Assembly (NCBI RefSeq): GCF_030247185.1
Contig: NC_080572.1
Span: 94,599,198 to 94,663,197, forward strand
DNA from: Malaya genurostris
Taxonomy: Eukaryota; Arthropoda; Insecta; Diptera; Culicidae
Direction: 5' to 3'
Length of the DNA stretch: 64,000 nt
Positions within the stretch are counted from its first letter, which is position 1; every line of letters begins with the position of its first letter. Below are positions 34,480 to 44,580 of the stretch, in pieces. Position numbers and translations under genes: made by a program. The notes beneath the pieces were generated by a model, which was not told where the DNA came from, searched no databases, and was given only the letters and a program-made list of their open reading frames with translations.

Positions 34480-34915
34480 TCTAGGCTTAACTAGGTTCAA
34501 AACTGTTCCAATTTGTAGGTCACATTTCTTGCTGGCGAACAAACCAACTTCGGCTATACCGGTCATCTGAATCCGGTTTCGGAAGAATTGGAAATGGTGA
34601 TTAAAAACTGCAAACAGGATCGCACTCATTTTCCTTCAAGATGGCCAAATCGATTTTCACAAACTTATAGGTCCAAAGGAAAAGTCTTGCAGTTTCATAC
34701 GAAATTTCTATATTTGTTGTGGATACTACTCCTTGTTCCGGAACAACAGGGTAAACAGGTTTTGTAGAGTTTGTTGGATTAAGTCCGAACAAACTTTCCT
34801 ATTCCTATTCAATGAACAGTTGTTTTTACGAATTCTACAGTAATATTTTTGATGTTATGATTAATATGAGAAAGGCATCATTACACCGCTAGGTGGATTA
34901 AAACAGGTTTTCATT
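34480..34915 (+). repeat. Dispersed repeat family B, + copy with terminal motif
   Basis: TACCGGTCATCTGAATCCGG, GGCCAAATCGATTTTCACAA and, at the end, GAGAAAGGCATCATTACACC followed by CTAGGTGGATTAA define a diverged copy with a clear right end. Confidence 0.7.
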
Positions 34916-37440
34916 ACATCATTCACTTCACATATCAATTTTCCAATTTGTTCTCTTCGTTAGATATTGATCATATTTAAAACTGTTAGCTCAAGGCGGC
35001 TCTACGTCTTAACAGAGACTAAGACACAAATCGTTCAAGCTAACAACGTTTTTAATTTGAATAGTAAAACAATTTCAGCAAAAAATCTTAAAGAAGAAAG
35101 TTAAGATATAAAATCAGGAGTGATACTCTCAATGTATGCGACTTGCAAAATAACGCCTAAGTAAGTGAAGACGTAGTCCTACGTCAAAACATCCAGAGGC
35201 TTGGATAATTTTCAAAGGGTATTACTTAAGCTAATTGTTGTTCATTTTTCTTTTAGGAAAAAAAAATAGAAATGGAACTAATCAGCAGACACGTAATCAA
35301 TCGGCAATGATTTTTTTTGTTCCTAACAATGTCCGGTTTGAATGAATTCTCATCTTTTTCATCAATTTCACTTCTCCGTTAGCCACACAAATATGGTTTA
35401 CATTTTATGATCGGAAATGAAGAGCTAAAAGGTTTGTTTGTTTCAAATATTCTAGCTGCGGAATCAGCGGAGAAAAACTATCGACATACCAATCAGTTCC
35501 ATTGTCTTTTTGGAATAGTAGATGTACATGTTCATTGGGACGCGCTTGTATGCCAAGTAACAAGACAATATTACAGACAACAAGTTTACTTACCTTGCGT
35601 ATTTTAACCAGAGTTGTTATGGTCATTTTTGGTATTTCAGAAAATATCTTTTCAATCAACGAAAATGCCGAATAATCATATTATATAAAAAGTACTCTGA
35701 ATATATCAAAAGAAGCGATAATATGTATTAAAGCTGTCATCTTTGAAATGTTGTTTAACCTTTAAAATTTACGGCCATCCTACGTCGGCATCAATTTTCA
35801 TTTATTCATGCATTATATTTATCTATGGATTTTTATCGTGCCTAATTAATGGCAAAATGTCGCTCAGTGGTATTATCATCTGAATATAAAGCGGCCGGCT
35901 GTTTTAATGCTTTCTACCGCTAAAAAAAAATCACGCATCAGTTGATGGAAAATAAATCAGTACACCTGAGGTGTTGCGGATATCACGAAAACAAAATTAT
36001 ATATATTTACACATTCAAATTGAATCAGATTTTAATTTATTGGTCTGGATTTTAGTTCGTGAACCGAAGGTGAAACTTGTGCATTCATCACTTTGGCCAC
36101 ACCCGGAAAAAGCGGTAACGTAATTGACAGTCAATTAGTGGTCATTCTGGTCGAGCTGTTCGAATGATCGATACGGGAAATCAAACACAGTTTCAGCAAA
36201 CTTGGCAGAGTGTCTTTTGCGTTCAGATTGCCGACCAACACCAATTACAGCTGCACTAATTGGACTGCCACCGATTTTTAATGAATCGAAAACGTTAGCA
36301 CTTGATCTGTGTAATGGAACGTAGTTGGATGTAGGAAGATTTAAATAATTTGAATATGAAACACATTGTTGTCATTAATATATTTACAAGAGCAATAAGA
36401 CATTTTTGTTGCCCTCGTGTGCTAAAGGATATTTATTTGAATCAATTCTAATTGAATCTTAAAATAAGTGTGGCTTGTTTAATTTCATTCGTTGGTGAAA
36501 TTGAGCATCTCTCATCTATCCTTACAATTAATATAATGAATGTTGTGGCCAATTTTGAAAATTTCACACTTCTTTGCAACGTCATCCTTAATGAAAAGTT
36601 TAACATTTATCTCCTTGTGACTCTAGTCTAATTATTTTTAACTAAAATATATTAGGTAAAGGTTGAATAGTAAAAAGAAGAATGACAATCCTTAGATTTT
36701 TTACTCCCACAACGAATATTCTTCGGAGCAACTCCCTTGAGAACGCCAGTGTATAGTCGACAGAAATATACTCGATTACATGAAACTTTTAATACTATGC
36801 GTAGGGTGGATTTAACCTTAAACCAGACGAAATTGAATTTGAACTAAAGAAATAATTTGAGCGGGCGCTCTTACTCCGAATCATCTGATAAATTTGTACG
36901 CAGCGGCACTACTTGAAAAAAAGTAAATATCGATAAGAATAAATAAGCCCCTACCTTCAACGAAGAAAACGAAACCCCTGAGAATTCTTCCTCTTCCTTC
37001 AATTTTTGTTAAGCTAATTATGAATAAGACTTGGATACAAGAAGGATTTTAAACACAACTTTAGTATCGAAACCGGAGTCCTTCTATTACAATGGCATAA
37101 TGAAATCTGAGAAAACTGAAATTAATTTTCTTGTTGAAACCTTTTATGAAGCACGAATTGTGCCAGAAAGTTGATTCATCTGAATTTCCATCAATCGATT
37201 CGCTTGTTTTTATGGTAAAAGTTTTTTTTTTTGTTATTGATGAATTTCGCGCCAAATCGTATTCGATATTGACAACACTCTCTTATATTTGACTAAAACT
37301 GTGTGGGCATGTAGACTTTGTCTCAAAAAGCCAATTTACATACTTCGGTTATCCAAAATTGATCTAGACTGGCTTTTGAAAAGGGTAAAATTTTTAAAAC
37401 AATTTTTTTAAAATAGTTAATGTCAAAAAAATGACGAAAC
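34916..37440. other. AT-rich sequence without recognised gene
   Basis: About 2.5 kb with only short ORFs and no sequence I can match within the window, apart from a short CGTAATCAATCGGCAATG string at 35293-35310 shared with 53800-53815. Confidence 0.35.
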
Positions 37441-38241
37441 CTCAAAAAAAAGAAAACCTGTTTTAATCCACCTAGTGGTGTAATGATGCCTTTCTCATGT
37501 ATAATATTGTGGTATTCTATTCAAAAATTTTCGCTTCGATTTTTGAAAGAAACCAAGGGATTGCTTGTACATGAACTAGTATAACATACAGAATGAAACA
37601 ATACTTTGCCCGCGTAGGTTATTCTCAAGAAAAAGAAGTAGGTTAACTATTATATGCACTTCCGGCACCGGAACCCGAGAGCCGGTATAATCGAAGTCGT
37701 TTCGTACGGCCACCAACTAACATGACGTACAAACTTTACTAAATGACGATTTAAATTTTTGTTGTATCCGAAAATATGCATTAATTTTTGGTAGGGCCAT
37801 AAGACCTTTTATTTGACCTTAAGATTGGGAATAACGGTTTTGAGTCCAGTTTACAACATTTCTTACGTTTTTTGTTTCGCCAGTTTAAGTGACGATGTAC
37901 AAAATTGAACACACTTTACCCTATAATTCCGGAACCGGAAGTCGGATCCGGATGAAATTGAGGAATTCTGTATGGGACCGTGAGACCTCTCATTTGAATA
38001 TAAGTTTGTGGAAATCGGTCAAACCATCCCTGAGAAAAGTAAGTGAGATCCATTTTGGTATATATGACCACCATTTCCGGTGCTTCCGTAACCGGATATC
38101 GGGAACCAGGATAGCCGGAATTGATTTGTTTAGTTGCCTACTGATAATCACTATCGATTTGTGTAGTTTTGAAACCAGTTTAGAATTTTTTTTACGTGTG
38201 TTGTTTCGCCGGTTTAAGTGGCGGTGTACAATATTGAACAC
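37441..38241 (-). repeat. Dispersed repeat family B, - copy interrupted by retrotransposon copy 3
   Basis: It begins with the inverted terminal motif at 37456-37500. Two units of about 327 bp follow, marked by GTTTCGCCAGTTTAAGTG near 37877 and GTTTCGCCGGTTTAAGTG near 38204. The second unit is cut at 38241 by the retrotransposon and resumes at 44283, where ACTTTACCCTATAA and GGAACCGGAAGTCGGATCCG follow as in the first unit. Confidence 0.85.
38230..38241. repeat. Left target-site duplication of retrotransposon copy 3
   Basis: AATATTGAACAC is repeated exactly at 44271-44282. The paralogous uninterrupted unit at 37901-37930 reads AAAATTGAACACACTTTACC, showing the expected empty site. Confidence 0.88.
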
Positions 38242-38701
38242 CGAATAACTTAAAAACTTCATTCGTAACCGAATGTTCGAAGTGAGCACACGCGTTTTTT
38301 TAACAATCGACATCGGTAAGACGAAGGTGCCTATCACAGCAGAGGCTGTAGTATAGGCATTAAATAAAAGTGATAAAAAGTAGCATCCCCGCAAGTGAGT
38401 TCTGTCTGTGCACCGGTTTTGTATCGGTATCAACAGTAGACGCTATTGTGCTATCCTCGGGCAGCAGTTATTTCTATTGTTTGCTACCCGCATCGCAGCA
38501 GCCAAATCCTGAGTCAAGGTCACGCTGAAGCACAACGAAGGAGTGAAGGAGCAACTCACCTAACAGCTTACCGTGACATACTGTTAAGTATTTTCTCAAA
38601 CTTTTTCTTTCAACTTTTACTATTCATATATTTTCTTTTCATTTTATTTCTTTCTTTCTCATTTCAAGTGCGGGAGACTTCTTTACTCCCGCACTTTAAA
38701 T

Positions 38702-40144
38702 ATGAATATTGATGACAGTGGGGGTGTCTCGGAGGAGGGCGAAGCTGAACGAATGAACGAAGAACATTTAGAGGCTGAGTTTGCTTCCGAGATGCCATCT
38801 ACCCCTCCTATACCATCTCCCCCTCCGATACCATCTCCCTCTCCGATGCCATCTCCCTCTCCGATGCCTCCATCTCCCTCTAAGATATTGCCTGCCCGCC
38901 AAAAAGTTTACCAAGACGATGGCTCGGGGGGTCCGTGGGTGGTATACTTCCGGCCCAAATTAAAGTCTCTCAGAGTTTTAAATATTGCTCGGGACCTGGA
39001 AAAACATTACTCGGCAATAAAAACAATAGATAAGGTTTCGCCAAACAAGTTACGCGTTGTTGTGTCCGACCTGAAGCAAGCAAACGCGATTGCTACCAGC
39101 GAGTTGTTCACGAAGGAGTACCGCGTGTACGTCCCGTCTCATGTGGTGGAGATCGACGGTGTGGTCCGTGACGAAAGTCTGACAATCGAAGATCTGATGA
39201 AGGACGGGGTAGGCCGTTTCAAAAACCCCGACCTTCATCCAGTGAAAATTTTGGAGTGCAAGCAATTGCACTCCAAATCGATAGATGGTAAATTTTACCA
39301 ATCGGACTCATTTCGCGTGACTTTTGCCGGATCTGCACTTCCAAATTACTTGGTAGTGAGTGGAGTTCGTCTACCTGTTCGGCTGTATGTACCGCGGGTA
39401 ATGCATTGTACAAGCTGCAAACAGTTAGGTCATACGGCAACCTATTGTTGCAACAAACTGCGATGCGGCAAATGCGGAGAGGCCCATGAGGACGATCTCT
39501 GCCGAAGAGCAGTGGAAAAGTGTTGCTACTGCGGGGAGAATCCTCATGATCTTTCGGTGTGCCCTACGTACATACAGCGTGCGGAGAAATTGAAGCGATC
39601 CGTGAAAGAACGTTCCAAACGTTCTTATGCGGAAATCTTAAAAAGAACCACTCCATCGACCCCTGAGAACCCGTTTGCAATCTTGCCAGTTGAAGAGGAT
39701 ACCTCTGACGACCCAGGCGAAGGACCTTCCTACACACAGGTTGAAGGAAGCAGGAAAAGACAAAATCTGGCTTCTCCCAAGCTTCCTCGTAAAGGCCTCA
39801 GACTGTCCTCTTCGTCACAAAAGAACCAAACGGAAACAAAAAGTGCTGACTCAAAATCGAAGCAAACACCTCCTGGGTTCAAAAAACTTAGGGATGATAA
39901 GGAGTACCCAGCACTTCCTGGGGCATCAAAAAACCCGAATGACCCCAAAGCACAACCAGAAAATCCAACAAACGCTGGATTATTGAAATTTTCTGATATC
40001 GTGGACTGGATATTAACAGCCTTCAATATTACTGATCCTCTGAAAAGCTTCCTAACTGCTCTACTGCCAACAGTAAGGACATTTTTAAAACAGTTGACTG
40101 AACAATGGCCCCTCCTTGCAGCGATCGTATCTTTTGATGGATAA
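38702..40144 (+). CDS. ORF1 (Gag-like) of retrotransposon copy 3
   Basis: This 480-residue intact frame should bind element RNA and form ribonucleoprotein particles. After an acidic start comes a proline-rich repeat (about residues 32-62) coded by 18-bp tandem units at 38813-38866. A conserved folded region follows (GPWVVYFRPK, LRVVVSDLKQAN, VEIDGVV), then three zinc knuckles at about residues 236-285: CTSCKQLGHTATYC, CGKCGEAHEDDLC and CCYCGENPHDLSVC. A basic Ser/Lys linker and a hydrophobic C-terminal segment (LLKFSDIVDWILTAFN) complete it. The ATG at 38702 directly follows the leader. Its TAA stop lies inside the first codons of ORF2. Confidence 0.93.
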   Translation: MNIDDSGGVSEEGEAERMNEEHLEAEFASEMPSTPPIPSPPPIPSPSPMPSPSPMPPSPSKILPARQKVYQDDGSGGPWVVYFRPKLKSLRVLNIARDLEKHYSAIKTIDKVSPNKLRVVVSDLKQANAIATSELFTKEYRVYVPSHVVEIDGVVRDESLTIEDLMKDGVGRFKNPDLHPVKILECKQLHSKSIDGKFYQSDSFRVTFAGSALPNYLVVSGVRLPVRLYVPRVMHCTSCKQLGHTATYCCNKLRCGKCGEAHEDDLCRRAVEKCCYCGENPHDLSVCPTYIQRAEKLKRSVKERSKRSYAEILKRTTPSTPENPFAILPVEEDTSDDPGEGPSYTQVEGSRKRQNLASPKLPRKGLRLSSSSQKNQTETKSADSKSKQTPPGFKKLRDDKEYPALPGASKNPNDPKAQPENPTNAGLLKFSDIVDWILTAFNITDPLKSFLTALLPTVRTFLKQLTEQWPLLAAIVSFDG

Positions 40145-43100
40145 TTTACCACTGAGAATCGAAGATATGATCATTGTGCTTCAGTGGAATTGCAGAAGTA
40201 TCATCCCAAAACTTGATTCTTTCAAACACTTAATACATACTCATAATTGCGATGTATTCTCCTTGAGTGAAACTTGGCTTACTTCTAACATCAACCTCGA
40301 CTTCCATAATTTTAACATAATCCGCCTGGACCGAGAAGACTCTTATGGAGGGGTACTTTTAGGGATTAAAAAGTGCTATTCATTTTATCGTATTAACCTC
40401 CCCTCGACACCGGGAATTGAAGTTGTTGCTTGCCAAATTAATATTAAAGGCAAAGATCTATGTATAGCTTCTATCTACATTCCTCCCAGAGTCTCGATAG
40501 GGCATCGTCGGCTTGCAGACATCATAGAACTTCTTCCTTCACCGCGGCTGGTTTTAGGGGACTTTAACTCGCATGGTACAGGATGGGGCTGCTTATATGA
40601 TGATAATCGTTCTTCGTTAATCCAAGATCTGTGTGACAACTTCAATTTGACAATTCTAAACACGGGAGAAATGACACGGAACCCTAGACCGCCAGCACAA
40701 CCAAGTGCGCTGGATTTATCCCTTTGCTCGACTTCGCTACAGTTAGATTGCAAGTGGAAGGTAATCTGTGATCCTCACGGTAGCGATCACTTGCCGATCA
40801 TAGTTTCTATCACCAACCGTGGAAGACCATCGGAAACAATCAATGTTTCGTACGATTTCACACGAAACATTGATTGGAAACGTTACGCGAGCTCGATATC
40901 TGAGAAACTAGAAACATCACAGGAGCTTCCTCCGGAGGAAGAGTATACATTTTTGGCTGGCTTGATTCTTGACACCGCAATTCAAGCTCAGGCGAAACGA
41001 GTACCTAGCGCGCAAACTAGTATGCGTTCTCCCAACCCATGGTGGGACAAAGAGTGCTCAGAGCTGAAAACGAAAAAAGCTTCAGCCTTCATCTCGTTTA
41101 GAAAGAACGGAACTCCAGATAATTATCGGAAATACGCGGCGTTAGAATTTCAAATGAAAAGTCTTATTAAAGCTAAGAAACGCGGTTACTGGCGAAGGTT
41201 TGTTGACGGATTAACGAGAGAAACAGCAATGAGCACTCTTTGGAATACGGCCCGTCGCATGCGCAATCGAAATCACGCGAACGAAAGCGAGGAATATTCT
41301 AACCGCTGGATATTTGATTTCGCTAAGAAAGTATGTCCTGATTCTGTTCCGGAACAGAAGATATCCCGCGTCGCGACATTGAATACAAACGAAACACCGT
41401 TTTCGATGGTAGAGTTCTCACTTGCGCTCTTGTCGTGTAACAATAGAGCCCCGGGGTTAGACAGAATTAAATTCAACTTGTTGAAAAATCTGCCCGACTC
41501 TGCCAAAAGGCGCTTGCTGAATTTATTCAACAAGTTCCTCGAGGGTAATATTGTCCCACACGAATGGAGAGAAGTGAGAGTTATTACTATTCAAAAACCT
41601 GGAAAACCAGCCTCCGATCACAATTCGTATCGGCCGATTGCTATGCTTTCCTGTATCCGGAAATTGTTGGAGAAAATGATTCTCTTCCGTCTAGACAATT
41701 GGGTCGAAACAAATGGATTGCTTTCAGGTACACAATTTGGGTTCCGCAGGGGCAAAGGAACGAACGATTGTCTAGCGTTGCTCTCAACAGAAATTCAAAT
41801 GGCATTTGCTCGTAAAGAACAAATGGCATCAGTTTTCCTCGACATCAAGGGGGCATTCGATTCAGTTTCCATTAACGTTCTATCTGAGAAGTTGCATCAG
41901 CATGGTCTTTCACCAGTTTTGAACAACTTTTTATATAATCTATTGTCCGAGAAACACATGCATTTTGAGCATGGTGATTTGACGACAAAGCGATTCAGTT
42001 ACATGGGTCTTCCTCAGGGCTCATGCTTAAGCCCCCTTTTATACAACTTTTACGTAAATAACATTGATGAATGTATCAACACATCTTGCACGCTAAGACA
42101 ACTTGCCGACGACAGTGTTGTGTCTATTATAGGACCCAAAGCTGCCGATCTCCAAGGACCATTGCAAGATACCCTCGACAACTTGTCGACATGGGCTTTT
42201 CAAATGGGTATCGAGTTCTCTACGGAGAAAACTGAGCTGGTTGTATTTTCAAGGAAGCGAGAACCTGCGCAATTACAGCTTCAACTAGGGGGTGAAACCA
42301 TAGCTCAGGTTTTCACATTTAAATATCTCGGGGTCTGGTTCGATTCCAAAGGTACCTGGGGATGTCACATTAGGTATTTGAAACGAAAATGCCTACAGAG
42401 AATCAATTTCCTTCGTACAATAACCGGAACTTGGCGGGGCTCTCACCCAGGAGACCTGATCAGGTTGTACAAAACGACGATATTGTCAGTAATGGAATAT
42501 GGATGTTTCTGTTTCCGCTCCGCTACGAATATTCATTTCATTAAACTGGAAAGAATTCAGTATCGTTGTTTACGTATTGCCTTGGGTTGCATGCAATCAA
42601 CCCATACGATGAGTCTTGAAGTGCTGGCGGGCGTCTTACCGTTGAAAAACAGGTTCTGGGATCTCCCATATCGACTGCTAATCCGATGCGACATTTTGAA
42701 TCCGATGGTGATAGAAAACTTTGAAAAGCTCGTCGAGCTTAATTCACAAACCCGTTTTATGTCCTTGTATTTTGACTACATGGCTCAGAATATAAATCCT
42801 TCTTCGTTTGTTCCCAATCGTGTTCATTTTGTGGATACTTCTAATTCTACTGTGTTTTTCGACACATCCATGAAAGAGGAAATTCGTGGAATCCCGGATC
42901 CTGTACGCCCTCAAGAGATCCCAAAAATTTTTAATAATAAATTTAAAGAAGTCGACTGTAATAAAATGTTTTACACTGACGGATCATATCTAGACGGGTC
43001 CACTGGCTTCGGTATATTCAATGTAAATTTCACCGCTTCCTATAAACTCAGTGATCCAGCTTCAGTTTACGTCGCAGAACTAGCTGCAATTCAGTATACC

Positions 43101-43817
43101 CTTGAGATCATTGACACTCTGCCCACAGATCACTACTTCATTGTATCGGACAGTCTCAGTTCCATTGAGGCTCTCCGTTCAGTGAAGCCTGGAAAGCACT
43201 CACCGTATTTCCTGGGGAAAATACGGGAACAATTGAGTGCTTTATCTGCAAAATCATACCAGATTACCTTGGTTTGGGTCCCCTCACATTGTTCCATACG
43301 GGGCAATGAGAGGGCGGACTCGTTAGCCAAGGTGGGCGCACTAGAAGGTGATATCTATGAAAGACCAATCTGCTTCAATGAATTTTTCAGTTGCTGTCGT
43401 CAGAAAACTCTAGCCAGCTGGCAGAATACATGGAATAGTGGAACTCTGGGACGATGGTTACACTCAATAGTCCCACAGGTATCGACGAAAGCTTGGTTCC
43501 GGGGGTTAGACGTGAGCCGAGACTTTATTCGTGTAATGTCAAGGCTCATGTCTAATCATTATATGTTCAGCGCGCATCTCCGTCGTGTGGGGCTCGCTGA
43601 GAGTGGTGTCTGCGTTTGCGGTGAGGGTTATCATGACATCGAACATGTTGTTTGGACATGTGTCGAGTATTGTGATGCCAGGTCCCAACTCATAGGTTCC
43701 CTTCGGGCCCGAGGTATACCACCCTTCGTACCAGTCCGCGACGTCTTGGCAACTCGAAATCTTCCTTATATGACTCTCATCTATAACTTCTTGAAAACTA
43801 TCAATGCTCAAATTTAG
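40137..43817 (+). CDS. ORF2: AP endonuclease, reverse transcriptase, RNase H of copy 3
   Basis: This is the replication polyprotein, about 1,226 residues from the ATG at 40137 (the open frame reaches 40116). The endonuclease (about residues 8-225) has LQWNCRS, SLSETWL, LVLGDFNSHGTGWG and GSDHLPI. Reverse transcriptase (about 480-750) has NRAPGLDRIKFN, SYRPIAMLS, FGFRRGKGTNDC, FLDIKGAFDSV, LPQGSCLSP and the catalytic box LADDS near residue 655, where most relatives have Y/FADD. RNase H (about 940-1075) has FYTDGS, AELAAIQ, SDSLSS and GNERADSLAK. The C-terminal CVCGEGYHDIEHVVWTC is the CCHC-like motif of this group. I chose 40137 because the same ATGGATAA overlap with the ORF1 stop is conserved in copy 2. 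Confidence 0.94.
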   Translation: MDNLPLRIEDMIIVLQWNCRSIIPKLDSFKHLIHTHNCDVFSLSETWLTSNINLDFHNFNIIRLDREDSYGGVLLGIKKCYSFYRINLPSTPGIEVVACQINIKGKDLCIASIYIPPRVSIGHRRLADIIELLPSPRLVLGDFNSHGTGWGCLYDDNRSSLIQDLCDNFNLTILNTGEMTRNPRPPAQPSALDLSLCSTSLQLDCKWKVICDPHGSDHLPIIVSITNRGRPSETINVSYDFTRNIDWKRYASSISEKLETSQELPPEEEYTFLAGLILDTAIQAQAKRVPSAQTSMRSPNPWWDKECSELKTKKASAFISFRKNGTPDNYRKYAALEFQMKSLIKAKKRGYWRRFVDGLTRETAMSTLWNTARRMRNRNHANESEEYSNRWIFDFAKKVCPDSVPEQKISRVATLNTNETPFSMVEFSLALLSCNNRAPGLDRIKFNLLKNLPDSAKRRLLNLFNKFLEGNIVPHEWREVRVITIQKPGKPASDHNSYRPIAMLSCIRKLLEKMILFRLDNWVETNGLLSGTQFGFRRGKGTNDCLALLSTEIQMAFARKEQMASVFLDIKGAFDSVSINVLSEKLHQHGLSPVLNNFLYNLLSEKHMHFEHGDLTTKRFSYMGLPQGSCLSPLLYNFYVNNIDECINTSCTLRQLADDSVVSIIGPKAADLQGPLQDTLDNLSTWAFQMGIEFSTEKTELVVFSRKREPAQLQLQLGGETIAQVFTFKYLGVWFDSKGTWGCHIRYLKRKCLQRINFLRTITGTWRGSHPGDLIRLYKTTILSVMEYGCFCFRSATNIHFIKLERIQYRCLRIALGCMQSTHTMSLEVLAGVLPLKNRFWDLPYRLLIRCDILNPMVIENFEKLVELNSQTRFMSLYFDYMAQNINPSSFVPNRVHFVDTSNSTVFFDTSMKEEIRGIPDPVRPQEIPKIFNNKFKEVDCNKMFYTDGSYLDGSTGFGIFNVNFTASYKLSDPASVYVAELAAIQYTLEIIDTLPTDHYFIVSDSLSSIEALRSVKPGKHSPYFLGKIREQLSALSAKSYQITLVWVPSHCSIRGNERADSLAKVGALEGDIYERPICFNEFFSCCRQKTLASWQNTWNSGTLGRWLHSIVPQVSTKAWFRGLDVSRDFIRVMSRLMSNHYMFSAHLRRVGLAESGVCVCGEGYHDIEHVVWTCVEYCDARSQLIGSLRARGIPPFVPVRDVLATRNLPYMTLIYNFLKTINAQI

Positions 43818-44270
43818 TGCTCTCCCTATCTCTTTCTCGTCTACAGCTCTACCGCACTCTTCTTTACGTTGCTGGAAGTATGGCCTGTGTAAACGATGCT
43901 TCGGAGCATGCACCTGCCTTGAACTGACTGAGTTGCTGGAAGCTACCCAAAAACGTCACATCAACGTCAGAACACACCAACGAAGCATCCCAATCCAGAA
44001 TAATCTCTTCATTGCTACAAGCTGAAAAACATGAAGATTCATCGAACGCAAAATGTGTCTAAAAGATGTATGCCACAAACCAATGATGTATTCAAATTTC
44101 AATTCAATACTGTGTAGGTCCCACCCTCCCTATGTCCCCTTACTAACTGGGGAGTATGCCGCCCCGTAATACGGCATCCCTTTCTCTCCCCCTAACAACA
44201 AGACAATCGGCCACGTTAAGCTAAAGCAAATGAGCCTAATAAAAATTTTATTTGAAAAAAAAAAAAAAAA

Positions 44271-44282
44271 AATATTGAACAC
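44271..44282. repeat. Right target-site duplication of copy 3
   Basis: AATATTGAACAC follows the A-run and is identical to 38230-38241. One or two of its A residues could belong to the tail. Confidence 0.88.
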
Positions 44283-44580
44283 ACTTTACCCTATAACTCC
44301 GGAACCGGAAGTCGGATCCGGTTGAAATTCAGGAATTCCGTATGGGATTGTGAGTCCTTTCATTTGAATCTAGTTCGTCAAAATCGGTCCAGCCATCTCC
44401 GAGAAAACCTAGTGAGATTTTTTGACACATACACACACATACACATATACACACACAGAGACATTGCTCAGCTTGGTGAACTGAGTCGAACGGTATATCA
44501 CACTTGGCCCTCCGGGCCAATTTTTACTAGTCGGTTTTTCAAGTGATTGCTTAACCTTTCTATATGAGAAAGGCAAAAAT
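44283..44580 (-). repeat. Family B repeat, continuation after copy 3
   Basis: It resumes the interrupted unit (ACTTTACCCTATAACTCCGG) and then shows the family B core inverted: a CA-rich microsatellite at 44430-44458, TTGGCCCTCCGGGCCAATT, and TATATGAGAAAGGCAAAAA at the end. Confidence 0.85.

Larger units (their letters stand above)
38242..44270 (+). mobile_element. Full-length I-clade-like non-LTR retrotransposon, copy 3
   Basis: About 6.03 kb bounded by the 12-bp duplication AATATTGAACAC. It has a 460-bp 5' UTR, intact ORF1 (38702-40144), intact ORF2 (40137-43817), a 3' UTR of about 430 bp with AATAAA-type signal near 44239, and an A-run (44256-44270). The order endonuclease, reverse transcriptase, RNase H, C-terminal knuckle, with a separate three-knuckle ORF1, fits the I superfamily (MosquI-like in mosquitoes). 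All catalytic motifs are present and both frames are open, so it may be competent for transposition. Confidence 0.92.
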
